This document shows, in pieces, positions 47,309 to 57,984 of a stretch of 64,000 bases of DNA. Made by a program: the position numbers and the translations under genes. The stretch is from Astragalus membranaceus. Lineage: Eukaryota; Streptophyta; Magnoliopsida; Fabales; Fabaceae. The stretch spans positions 71,667,948 through 71,731,947 of the forward strand of contig CM076854.1 of the NCBI GenBank assembly GCA_039519185.1, read 5' to 3'. The notes beneath the pieces are model-generated. The model did not search any database, was not told the origin of the DNA, and saw only the letters and a list, made by a program, of their open reading frames with translations. Position 1 is the first letter of the stretch. Every line of letters begins with the position of its first letter.

Positions 47309-47755
47309 ATCAGTGCTCTCGCCTCTTTCAACAGCTCGAAACTCGCTCCGAAGCACTCATCAATGCCTCTGAAGCACCAACCCCAGCCATGCAGGAACCC
47401 GACACGTACAACCCCACGATTTCGCTCTCAGGTGGAGATACCACCTCTGCAATCTCCAAGGTTGGAGGGTCATGTCGAGTCTATCTCGGTCGAAGAGCCA
47501 CAAATCCAAGAGCAATTTCCTGATGTACCTCTCGCTACAGCCAAGCCAATGCCTGCTCCAGATATTCTTCTAGCGCAAGCCTTTCAAAACCTGATAGCCT
47601 TACTCAGCGACCGGGAAAGGAGTCCGGTTGACCGTAACACTCATAATATGGTTGCAGTAAGGGCTAACACTGCACCAACTCTCGGAAAAAGACGTCCCCA
47701 TTCACCACCACCAGTAACCATAGCTTGCAGACATCGTCCTCTATTCAAATCTTAA
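47309..47755 (+). pseudogene. Gag N-terminal fragment of truncated Tat element
   Basis: An open frame follows the primer-binding site and contains PAPDILLAQAFQNLIALLSDRER and a basic KRRPHSPPP tail, then stops at 47755. No protease or polymerase follows on this strand. It resembles the N-terminal region of the full Tat gag only in layout (Pro/Arg-rich, a helix, then RS-like residues). Confidence 0.6.
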
Positions 47756-48552
47756 AAATTGGGCCGCTACTTGGGATTGAGTTCACTCTTCAAGTTTTTT
47801 CTCTTTTACATTTCTCATATCCACACTCATATTTTCCAATCTTAGGAGGCATAGTAGAAAGAATAAATCTGATAATAGCGGGGAAATAGCGGAAGCTCCA
47901 CATAGCGGTTGAAATAAATTCATTCTCTATGAAAAAGTTGCAGCTAAATATAATAAAAAATGCATAAAAATAAGAAGAGTGATGATAGAGACGGTATCAA
48001 GTGATGTTCAGCCACTGGTCCTCTCTACATTGTCTTCTCACCCACTAGTATATTTTTGTTCACTAGAACGGTGGTGGTTCTTAACAAAAATTTTAAAGGG
48101 GACCAACATTTGTGAGGGACCAATTTGAAAATTTATTCTAAAAATTAATAAATTGATTTTAATTTTTGAAACCTATAATTATTTTTATACAAATTATAAA
48201 ACATTTGGTATAAAGTTAATATTTTATAATTAAATTTATAAAAATGTAATTCTTTTTATGCAGCTTATGTATTAATAAATACTTATATATTAATGGCACA
48301 ACATTATTTTTTGGTTGATTATTTTTTTTGGTGAAGATGGTTGTTTTTTTTCATTGAATGGACCAGCAACAATGATTATTTTTTTTGGTGAAGATGATTA
48401 TTTTTTTGAAACCAATATTATTTTCATTGGTTAATAATATAAAATTATAAATAACAAAATCCAGTCGAATGGACCAGCAACAGCCAACAGTGTTCTTTTT
48501 TTGCAAGCTGCATGCACTGGATTCAACACCCATATTGCATGTTTTCATCACC
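47756..48552. other. AT-rich junction DNA
   Basis: No gene is seen. GAATGGACCAGCAACA occurs twice (about 48356 and 48470) and GATTATTTTTTTTGGTGAAGATG twice. It lies between two Tat fragments that face each other. Confidence 0.4.
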
Positions 48553-49870
48553 CTTCATATTCCGCCTGATTATTGGATGTCGGAAATCAGAATGTGAGTG
48601 AGGCCTCGATCATTACCCCATTAGAGTTTTATAAAATAAGTCAGGCTCCACTGCCCTTGGGATTTGAAGAACCGTCGACGGGTGGAGTCCATAGTTCACT
48701 GACCTCAGTGGCTGGAGTCATCTCGGCCACAAAGTCGGCAAGTACTTGAGGTTTCATTGTCGTTCTTGGTTCATACTTAATTCCGAACTCGAAGAGTTCT
48801 ACCGCCCATTTGATAATTCTTCCTGCTAAATCAAGTCGGTGTAGAATCTGGCAAATCAGATGGTTCGTCCGTACAACAACCTGATGAGCAACAAAGTAAG
48901 GTCGGAGACGTCAAGCTGCAATTAGCAATGCAAGGGCAATTTTTTCTATCTTCTGATATCAGACTTACGGGCCTTGCAAAGCCTTACTTATAAAATACAC
49001 GGGACTCTTCCCAGCTTCCGTTTCTCGGATTAGTACGACGCCCAAAGCTTCCTCCGAGACCGCCAAATACAAATACAAGAAACGGAAATATAAGCGGTCT
49101 CGGTAGCAAAGCTTCCTCCGATTTGGTATTTGGCCTTTATGACTTCCCCCGACATTCTTTAGGCCGAAAGGCATGACTCGGTAGCAAAAGTTGTCTCGGT
49201 CAGTCATAAAGGCGGTATTCTCTTGATCAGGGGGATACATTGGGATTTGGTTATACCCAGAATATGCATCCATGAAAGATAACAAACGAAAACTAGAAGC
49301 GCTATCCACTAGTCGATCTACACTGGGAACGGGGTAGGCGTCCTTCCAACATGCCTTATTAAGATCGGTATAATCAATGCACATGCGCCATTTTCCATTA
49401 CTTTTCTTAACCAATACAGGGTTTGAGAGCCAAGTGGTGTACTTGATCTCAGTTACAAAATTTGCAATAATTAAATCATCAATAGCCATCGCAGTAGCAA
49501 CCGCTTTGTCCCCACTATGCATCCTCCTTCGCTGGGTGACCCATTTCGCCTCCGGGTCCACTGCTAACTGATGGCAGGCGACCTCAGGAGGAATTTCAGG
49601 CAGATCCTCAGCGCTCCAAGCAAAAAGATCAGCATGGTCTCTAAGACACTGTGCCGGCTTATACTTTACATGCTCGGGCAGATCGGCACCGATCTTTACA
49701 GTTTTTTCAGGGTCATCCCCCAACTGAATCTCAATGAATTGTCCACCGGGTTCCGGGCGCTTGATTCTATTCTTCAGTTCTCGAGTGAGGGCATCATCTT
49801 CCTCATCCTCGAAACTGTCAGGGTCATACCTTGCATCCAGATCAGTCAGGTTGACGTCAGGAGTTTTCAT
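48553..49870 (-). pseudogene. Truncated Tat pol (RT and RNase H pieces)
   Basis: Minus-strand frame 49870-48965 encodes the RT start (PPEVACHQLAVDPEAKW, DYTDLNKACWKDAY, AYSGYNQIPMYPPDQ). It then jumps straight to RNase H (YLYLAVSEEALGVVL), so the YxDD catalytic segment and RT thumb are deleted. Downstream to 48553 the homologous text continues with at least four stop codons through VDGSSNPKGSGA and FPTSNNQAEYE. It ends there; integrase and the 3' LTR are absent. Confidence 0.8.
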
Positions 49871-52175
49871 CTTCTTTAGCTTTTCGATCTGCCTTAAGAT
49901 GCATATAGTACCATCTTTCTGCTGATTCCAGATCAGCGCCGATGGTGATGATTTTGTTACACAAAGAATAGAACCCCATCTTCAAATGGACTGTGGAAGC
50001 AACTTCCCCGAGCCTACCCGGGGTCGGCATCCCGATGATGCCATTGTAGATAGATTCGCAGGGTAAAATTAGGAACTTGGTTTTAACAGTTCTAACCAGA
50101 GGTTCTTCACCAAATGTCACCATTAGCTCCAAATAACCCACTGGTTTGGTTCTTGAACCATTGAAACCAGATAGGTCCGTTCCCCGATATGGAGCTGGGT
50201 CTTCTTCTGAAATTTTCAGCTTCCTCAAAAGTTCAATAAAGAGAATATCAGTCGAGCTTCCTTGATCCACCAACATCCTTTTCACCTGGGCATTAGCCAT
50301 CACAGTCGAGATTAAAAGCGGAATGTGTTTATTGGGCTTTCCATCAAGGAGGTCCTGATCTCCAAAAGCAAGTGGAGGTCGTGAAGATGCTCTTGGAGTT
50401 GTCGATGTAGAGGCGATGTTAAGGATCTCTTTCCATTTACGCTTCATGGTTTTGCCAGATCCCTCATCTGGATATCTCCCAGAGATCACATTTACCACCG
50501 TTAGCCCCTTGGACTTCCAAGTATCTTCTTCTTCTTCCGAGGAGTCTTCCTTCTGTGTTTTGTCGCTCTTCTTTTTCTCATCAGATTTGGCCTTCGGCTC
50601 CTTTTGGTCGGGTTTCATGACATACTGATCGAGTTTTCCCCGAAGGATCAGATCCTCGATGTCGTCCTTCAAGGCATTGCAGCAGTTTGTGTCATGTCCA
50701 TTACTTCGATGATACTGATAGTATTTGTTGGATTTTTGACCCGGCCTTTGAGGGAGAGGATATATCGGGAAATTTTACCTCTTTAAACTCGGTGTTGGCA
50801 CACTCGGCCAAGATCTTCGCCCGAAAACAATTAAGTTCAGTATGCTCAGGATATCGAGTTTTAGGCTTAGAATTCTGATGAAGTTCTCTCTCGCTTCTGG
50901 GCTTGCTTGAATTTGGCTTAACATAGAACTTGCTAGCCACATCCTCCTCTTCATAGTCAATGTAACTTTGGGACCTCCGGAGGAACTCCGTGAGGTTCCG
51001 AGGCTTATGAAGCCCGATGCTGACTTGGGAAAGGCTCCCCTTCGGCAGGCCGTCCTCCATGAAGTAAAGTCGAAACTTATCCTCCAAATTTCGGACTGTC
51101 GACGCTTCTTTGTTGAACCTCTCAAAGTAATCTCGGAGAGACTCATTTCGCCTTAGCGAATTGCTTTAAGTACCTTCGTTGATTTCGGCTTCATTTTAAA
51201 GTGGGCAAAATGGGCGGAATTTTTTTTTGCCAATTGGTTCCATGACGATACCGAGTTTGGTCTGAGTCCCCTAAACCATCCCAAGGCCGACTTCTCTAAG
51301 GTCAGAGAAAAAATCTTACATTTAATCTCTTCTCGAGCGTTGCGATATTGCATCATCAGCTCGAAATAATCTAGGTGATTATCAGGATCACCCATCTTGT
51401 CGTACATCTTCATCTCTGGTGGTTTCTCTAAGTGTCGTGGAATCGGGCCGTTGTTAATACTGATAGTGAAGGGACCTCGGCGCCTTGAAGATCTACTTCT
51501 ATCAGGGGAATCTCGGTATTGATACCGACCTGGTGATCTTCGAGAATTTGATCGCCGACGTTCATGCCTCGGGGATCTAACCCGGCTTTTGGAATGTCGA
51601 CGAGGTGATGACGATGCTAAGGACGAGCTTCGCTCCGAAGATTCTTCAGGATAAGAGGAATAGTCCGAAAATGATGGGGACGGACTTGGTGGAGTTCAAG
51701 ATCATCGGCCCCTTCGGCTTGGAGGAGTTCGGGAAGCTCGACCTCTTCTACGACGAGGAGGGGAACTGTGATCATGCCTCCTCCAAGCCGGAGAGCGATG
51801 TCGCCTAGAACATGATGTTCCGTGATGAGGGAAGTGACGACGAGGAGATTGCCGATCCTGGATGGTATGAGCTCGGACCGCAGCAAGCTCTGCCTCCATT
51901 TGAGAGATGCAAATCTCCTATTGATTGTCAGCCTGAGGTTGTTGATTAAGCAAATGTACGAGCTGTCGCACAACATCGACTGGAACTGGAACCACCCCAG
52001 GTGAGGGAGGGAGACGATTCTGTTCCGAGTTGTTTGACAGAGGAGGGAGTTGAATTTGTCCCGAGGTAAGGGGAAAGGTTACAGCGACTCCTTCCGGGGT
52101 AGGTTGTGGGCGGGTTGAACCCTGGCCAGTGCTCTGAGGCTGAGTAATGACTCTTGGTCGTCCACGAGGAGCCAT
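49857..52175 (-). pseudogene. Tat gag-protease, frameshifted
   Basis: Starting near 52175 (MAPRGRPRVITQPQ), the minus strand carries successive gag pieces in different frames: 52175-51918, an Arg/Ser-rich stretch about 51900-51480, 51413-51153 (MYDKMGDPDNHLDYFELMMQ), 51087-50701 and 50672-49857. The last holds the protease-like LVDQGSSTDILF. At least four frameshifts separate them. It shares domain order with the full Tat element but belongs to another subfamily. Confidence 0.78.
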
Positions 52176-52212
52176 CTTCGGTCAAAGAGTGAAAAGGTGA
52201 GAGCAATGAGTA

Positions 52213-52231
52213 CTCCCACTGTGGTCGCCAA
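52213..52231 (-). promoter_or_regulatory. Primer-binding site of minus-strand Tat element
   Basis: On the minus strand TTGGCGACCACAGTGGGAG follows the LTR end ...CAGAACA. It is identical to the site at 47289-47307. Confidence 0.8.
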
Positions 52232-52408
52232 TGTTCTGTACCTTATCTTAAGATCGGAATCTGAACGAAGATAGTCGGTAGATTGTTCTTGACCAACTCG
52301 GACCTCGAAAGGGGGGTTGTACCTGCAAAGACACTCTGACGCTCTCAAGTCAGTAGAGTGAAGTCAATTGCAAGTCAAGTATGGAAGTGTGTGTACCTAG
52401 TAAACAGT
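52232..52408 (-). mobile_element. 5' LTR of minus Tat element, downstream half
   Basis: This part holds the TTGAGAGCGTCAGAGTG element and the LTR 3' end. It is separated from its other half (57770-57941) by the CACTA transposon; AGT at 52406-52408 is the left target-site copy. Confidence 0.8.
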
Positions 52409-52844
52409 CACTACAAGAATGTGCTAATTTACCTACCACATATTTTCGAGGGATTTTATTTGGTCGCTAATATCTTCATTTCCGACGGATAGTTCCCTCG
52501 CTACGTGTTTAGTGTATTTCCCGCTTATATTTCCGAGGGAATTTAAATCCCTCAGAAATTTTCAAGGGAAATTTCCCTCGGAAATGAACCATTATCCGTC
52601 GGAAACAGTTTTTCCTTAAAACTAAAACTCGTATCATCCACTTCAGTTACGCATTCCTTCCTCTATTCACAAACTGTTTATCCCTACGCTACCACCGCAT
52701 CCCTTCCTCTCTATTCGCCACCACCACCACCGGCCACCACCGCGCTCACCTTCGCATCGCCGGCCACCATCGCTCTCACTGTCGCACATCAACGCTTCTT
52801 CTCCTCCTCCCGTCGCACAACAACGTATCAACCACAAGACCCAG

Positions 52845-52905
52845 CGCTCCTTCTCCTCCTCCTCCTCCTCCTCCTCCTCCTCCTCCTCCTCCTCCTCTTC
52901 TTCCA
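52845..52905 (+). repeat. CTC trinucleotide microsatellite
   Basis: About 15 CTC/TCC units are followed by TCTTCTTCCATGGTAAGT, which looks like a 5' leader ending in an ATG and a splice donor. The minus-strand poly-Glu frame over it is an artefact. Confidence 0.85.
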
Positions 52906-53046
52906 TGGTAAGTATTCTATTCTACTTCTTCTCTATTATCTCCTAATCAGAACCCTAAATTTTGATTTACTAAAAACCCTAATCTCATCTTCCTAATTTT
53001 ACAGCTTCAATCTGAACCCTAAGCCCCAATACCTAAGAAATTTCAG

Positions 53047-53731
53047 CTGCAAGTATGTTAACACCTTGATCAGGTGAGCTTTTGTGCAGTGATTTTTTTG
53101 GTGTTAATAAATAGTCTGATAACTCATTATTGCTTATGACCGTTTTAGACTGGTAGTGAGTTTCATATTGCGCTTGCACTATACTTCAAGTTTTTGTTTG
53201 GGTTAAACATGACATTAGATTAGATATTTTTTTGTTGTCCTGTAACTTTTTACCTTTCTTATCCATTTTTGGGTTTCTGTGATTTGTCTTCTATTTTTTA
53301 GAAGATTTGCTGTTTTGTTGGAAGTATTTGGGGATTATTACTAGTTCTGTGCAATGTTAACATTAATGATTTAATAATTTGGATCAAATAGTACAAGAAT
53401 TATATATTCAGTTATTGATTCTTGAAGTAATGCTTGCGATTAGATTGTCTTTTGTTGTTCACTTTCAAGGCTAGGGAAAAAGATTGCTTTGAGTGTTCCC
53501 TATTGGACAATGGACTATACTGAATTACTACCATCTGTATTTTGTTTGAATACCGTGTACAACGTACTTCTAGCAATTTGTTTAATATAGTTCACTATGA
53601 GATTTTTTTGATACAATTTCTAAAATTGAATTGATTTCTGTTGCAGGCCCGATGGCACCAAGAAGGCCTATGTCAGGTTGACTCCTGATTATGATGCATT
53701 GGATGTAGCCAATAAAATTGGTATTATCTAA
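53047..53731 (+). pseudogene. RPL23A: Captured 3' exons of ribosomal protein L23a
   Basis: A short exon (53047-53073, ...KYVNTLIR) ends at a GTGAGC donor. After an intron with a TTGCAG acceptor, exon 53647-53731 encodes the C-terminus of 60S ribosomal protein L23a (PDGTKKAYVRLTPDYD, ANKIGII, then TAA). The phase across the intron is correct. Everything upstream of the VNTLIR exon is missing, so only the last 35 or so residues are represented. The native protein binds 25S rRNA near the exit tunnel. Confidence 0.9.
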
Positions 53732-53869
53732 GGTAGTACTTGGCTTCACTTGGGTTCTATATAGATGTTAGGCAGTTCTATGGTGATCGTTGATGCAAAC
53801 TTTTGGAAAATGGATAATCATTATATTTTGTTCAGTGATTTATTTGGTCAGATGCTCCTCTGGAAACTT

Positions 53870-54420
53870 TTGGAAACTGTTAAGGAAGGTGTCTTCAGCT
53901 GCAAAATTTATTTGGTCAGATGCTCCTCTGGAGATCCTTGGTACAGTCACTTCCATAACTTTTACAGATCCAGCTGATTTACCAATCAAGGATCATGAGT
54001 TAACAACAGAGGAGGTATGTTTTGGGTATATATTATGGGATTGAGAATTTTTAGTAATCTGCAGTTTGAACAATGATTAGTTTAACTTATAAAAAAAACA
54101 ATGATTAGTTTAGTTATTATTGAATTAATTAAATTATTATTAAATACTTTGATTGTCATTGTATGGCAGGTAAAATGTCTATGTGATGACTTGAGGGTTT
54201 TGGGGAAGCAGGACTTCAAGCATCTTCTAAAGTAATTGCATGGCTTGAACCTCAGTGACTGTAATTTCTAGCATTTTTTTAAAATGCTCTATACGGAAAA
54301 TGCTTCTTTTCTTTTGTGCGGCTTGATTTATGTTTTGTCTAATGGTTACTTGCAGGTGGCGGATTCACATTAGAAAAGCTCTTTCCCACTATGCAAGAAA
54401 ACCAATGGATTGGTTGGTAG
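53870..54420 (+). pseudogene. Captured SPB1-type rRNA methyltransferase exons
   Basis: Three consecutive exons are kept with their introns: about 53870-54014 (KFIWSDAPLEILGTVTS, LPIKDHELTTEE, donor GTATGT), 54170-54231 (VKCLCDDLRVLGKQDFKHLL) and 54356-54415 or slightly beyond (WRIHIRKALSHYARKP). This matches the middle region following the FtsJ methyltransferase domain in Spb1-family AdoMet-dependent rRNA methyltransferases, which act in 60S ribosome maturation. The catalytic domain and C-terminus are absent. Part of the first exon (TTTATTTGGTCAGATGCTCCTCTGG) is duplicated about 70 bases upstream. Confidence 0.85.
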
Positions 54421-54904
54421 CATGCATCGTTTTTGTTTGTTCTTTACATTCTTTATTGTTTTCTTTTTAGTTGTTTTGGAACTTTATGTTTATTTAGCTT
54501 ATTTATCTTCATCTATGTGTCACTTCATTTTATTTCTCTTTTAGTCTTTTTACAATGATATCATAATTCACAAAATTTGATTGCTGCTTATATATGTTGA
54601 ATTGATTTTTGATTTCATCGTTTGAGTGGATGATGAGCCATTTAGTCAAAGCAAGAAAAATATTTATCCGATCATTTGAAAAGCAACTCTTGTTACAATT
54701 ACATGTAGTAATTAAATTGGCCTTCATAGCTGATGGCAGAAACAACGTTTACTTTGTATTACATTGTAATGTAATTTATGTAACAAGCAAGATGTAGATA
54801 TGTGACTCTTATTAGTTTTCTGAAGTTTTTGTCTGTATACATTCAGGTAATGTATACACATGGGAAGATTCTGAAGTAGTTAGAATATATTCAGTTTTCA
54901 TGAG

Positions 54905-56048
54905 ATGATGAGCGGGGCCCCGTTAATTTTAGTAATAGGAATTTGCATAGGTTTTGTGATTGGAGTGAGTTTGGCATTTTCAATTTTACTCACTTTGGAA
55001 GGAAGCCTACAAAGGTGGAGAAGAGCAGTTCTCAAAGAACAGTGACCATTCCTATTAATGTCAAAGGGGTTGAGTCCAGAACAACAACACTATCAGACTC
55101 TAATTTGGCTTTTGAGTCACCTAGAACATCTGAATGGAGTAACACGCCGTTATGGTTGGAAGGACTTAGGAGGAAAAATGTAGTTTCAGCATGTGGAATT
55201 CCAAAGTATTCTTACAAGTATGTTAATTCTCATTGCACAATTGTTTCCTGAACCCTACTATTGTTCATTTTGTGATTGGTGTTGTAGACTTGCCCATGTT
55301 TAATATTTATCTGTTTGTGTAACCTCATGTGTCCTTTTCCAGAGATATACAAAAGGTTACTTCTAATTTCACAACCATCATAGGCCATGGAGCATTTGGT
55401 CCTGTTTACAAAGCACAGATGTCTACAGGTGAAACAGTTGCAGTTAAAGTTCTTTGTACTAATTCAAGACAAGGAGAACAGGAATTTTTAACTGAGGTAA
55501 TAAGTAATAACTATGGTATGCTTAAATTTCTATCAATGTGTCTGCATCTACATGTCCATGTAAATTTCTTTGAAAGTATGCTTATGTAGTGAATGCACAA
55601 ACACCTTTTCTGTATGTCAGTATTGATTAGCCTTCAAATAGGATACTCTGCAGTGTCAATTTCAGTAATGAATTAGGAAATAATGTGATTTAGACTCTCT
55701 CATACTTTGTTTTCTGGTTAGCAGATCATATTAACATCACAAAAACCTTGTGGGTTTGGTGGGATATGTTGCAGAAAGAGGACATTATATGCTCCTTTAC
55801 ATTTACATGATCAACGGCAGTCTAGCTTCTCGTTTGTATGGTTAGAAAGAGAGCAACTCTTGTCATTACCACTTTTTCCTACTGAATATTGATCAAAAGT
55901 TAACTATAGAGAAACAGATTTTCATATTTTAAATAAGACCTATGAAGAATTTTTACTTGAACTCTTGTTATCCCTTTTGCTTACCTTGTGTTTATGATCT
56001 AGACAAAAATATCGAGCCCTTGAGCTGGGATTCGAGACTAAGCATAAC
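54905..56048 (+). pseudogene. Captured CRLK-type receptor-like kinase fragment
   Basis: ATG 54905 opens MMSGAPLILVIGICIGFVIG, a hydrophobic membrane segment. After a frameshift near 54995 the same exon continues (VTIPINVKG, LSDSNLAFESP, WLEGLRRKNVVSA) to a donor at 55218. Exon 55343-55496 has the ATP-binding loop (IIGHGAFGPVYKA) and the VAVKV lysine. About 55731-55842 gives HKNLVGLVGYVAERGHYMLLYIY with a damaged start, and 56003-56048 starts EPLSWDSRLSI before it fuses into pectinesterase sequence. The order and exon joints fit plant calcium/calmodulin-regulated receptor-like kinases (CRLK1 type). The catalytic loop, DFG and C-lobe are absent. Confidence 0.85.
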
Positions 56049-57273
56049 AGAGTTATGGATGCCGTGAGAGCTGTCCCTAATTCTAGCAAGAAACGTTTTA
56101 CAATACATATCAAGGAAGGTATTTACTATGAAAATGTTTTGATTGATCAGAAGAAGCAGAACATAGTGATGATTGGAGATGGAAGAGATGCTACTATTAT
56201 CTCCAGTAACCTCAGTCATGTTGGAAACAAACTGAAGACGAACGACACATCAACCTTTTGTAAGGACAATCTTCTTTTGTAACTACAATGTATCGAAATT
56301 CTCTACTACTTTTTTTAATCTCATTTTTCTGTGCAAAGTTTTGTATTTATTTTCTTCATGTTGGTCATCAAGACAAATTGGATTCTGTTGATTTAATTTG
56401 TTAGACAATCTTCTATGTGACGGCAAGTAAAATACGATGAAGTGTCCTATTGTTTTTGTTTTCTTAGCTTATCTTCATCTTTTATTCTAAAACTACAATA
56501 CTAGTCGTGTTTGTTTAAGCTTATTTTCAGAGCCATCATATCGTATTTCTTTTGAAATTAAAGACTATAGTGGTCTGATACCTTTAATGAAATAGTTGCT
56601 TGCTTGGATTTCTGCTTTCACTTAAATTAAAATTCCAATTTGGCATCATATATCATAGTTTGCAATTTGTGCTGAAGCAGTATGACTCACTTTTAACATT
56701 GTGTTTTTAATTTATTGTATTAGATTCATAAATCGTGTATTCCAAAACTACGACACTTCTGTGTGCTTTTGTTCTGTTTTATTATAGATTTAGTGAAGCC
56801 TTTTTGCCTATAACTATACTAACTCTCAAGAACCGAACGCCTTGTCTTCTTTCAAATGTAAACATCTGACCCAATTTTGCCTTGTCTTCTTCCAAATCGA
56901 AACCTTTCTGACCTAATTTTCATGTACCTATTTTTATGAAGGTGTCAAAGGCTCAAGATTCATAGCAAAAGGCATCTCATTTCGGAACACAGCAGGTCCA
57001 AAAAATCTGCAAGCTGTGGCCCTGATGTCTTCATCAAATTTTTCAGTCTTCTACCAATGCGGTTTTTTCGGCTATCAAGACACGTTATATGCCCATTCCG
57101 GTCGTCAATTCTATAAGGAATGTATAATCAGAGGCACTGTGGATTTTATATTTGGGTATGCCACTGCAGTATTTCAGGACTGCACTAGACTAAGCTTTGC
57201 TGGAAGTGGTTCTTTTGTAATTGCCAATGCAACTCAAGAGTTGTCATACTTGGAAACTGCCAAATTTTCTTAG
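56049..57273 (+). pseudogene. Captured pectinesterase fragment
   Basis: The first block (56049-about 56259) encodes MDAVRAVPNSSKKRFTIHI and NIVMIGDGRDATII. After an intron a second block (about 56941-57273) encodes FIAKGISFRNTAGP, QAVALMSSSNF, FGYQDTLYAHSGRQFY and GTVDFIFG, then loses homology and stops. These are the pectin methylesterase signatures, including the catalytic aspartates in YQDTLY and VDFIFG. The signal peptide, inhibitor pro-domain and C-terminal third are missing. The first block is fused directly to the preceding kinase exon. Confidence 0.9.
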
Positions 57274-57769
57274 AAATTTTCCTTTTTTAGTAGAAATTTT
57301 CCTAGTTGATTTGGTGTAGTGCATGTTTGCAACCTAAGTCAATTACTGTGTTTAATTAGTTTAGTTTGTAACTGAATGATTTATAGTTTGTGATTTTTGG
57401 TTATATTGGTTTCGAAATATAAGTGATTTTTAGTTATATTGGTTTGGAATTATAGGCTAGTTGAAGTTATTTAATTTGAAATATATAGTTTATTTTTTTT
57501 TGCTGTGAATTAATGTTTCCGAGGGATTTGCGAGGGATATTTGTGAGGGAATTGCGAGGGATTTGCGAGGGATATTTCCGAGGGAGTTTCAGAGGGATTT
57601 GCGACGAAAACGTTTCCGAGGGAATTTTCCGTCGGAAATCGTTTGCGAGGACCGTTTTTCCAACGGAATTTTGTCCGTCGGAAATTCCGTCGGAAACGTG
57701 AATTAGCGACCGATTTTCCCGCTTTTCCGAGAGATTTTTCCCTCGGAAATCACCGAAATTTTTGTAGTG

Positions 57770-57941
57770 AGTATTAGCACCTATTTATAGGTGTCAGAGT
57801 TATGTTGACTCTCCAACGAGGCACCATCCGATTTGTAAGTGACAAATCATGGCCGTTGAATGTATAACGGTACATTAGTGATATTGGGCCTCAATACCGC
57901 AGCCCCCGATAGTTCTGAGAATTCCAGCCCAATCCTTAACA
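57770..57941 (-). mobile_element. 5' LTR of minus Tat element, upstream half
   Basis: On the minus strand the LTR starts TGTTAAGGATTGGGC at 57941 and reaches a TATA box (CCTATAAATAGG, 57777-57788). It is then cut by the CACTA element after AGT. Together with 52232-52408 it makes an LTR of about 346 bases. Confidence 0.8.
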
Positions 57942-57984
57942 GATATTATTACTAAAAAATATTTAGATAGTAAACCATATCTTA

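Larger units (their letters stand above)
52409..57769. mobile_element. Non-autonomous Pack-CACTA with four captured genes
   Basis: The left end reads CACTACAAGAA and the right end TTTTTGTAGTG. The 3-bp target duplication AGT lies at 52406-52408 and 57770-57772. Both subterminal regions (about 52440-52620 and 57515-57745) are filled with repeats of TTTCCGAGGGA/TCCCTCGGAAA and TTTCCGTCGGAAA, as in CACTA (En/Spm) elements. No transposase frame is present. Between the ends lie exon-intron fragments of four unrelated host genes, all in plus orientation: ribosomal protein L23a, an SPB1-like methyltransferase, a CRLK-type kinase and a pectinesterase. The element needs transposase from elsewhere to move. 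Confidence 0.92.

Noticed and set aside
52667..52906. Poly-glutamate minus-strand frame
   Set aside because: It is the reverse translation of a CTC microsatellite in the CACTA element.
54905..55600. A functional receptor-like kinase gene
   Set aside because: There is a frameshift in the first exon, the catalytic and activation loops are missing, and the rest is fused to pectinesterase; it is a captured fragment.
56049..57273. A functional pectinesterase gene
   Set aside because: It lacks signal peptide, pro-domain and C-terminal third and lies inside a CACTA element.
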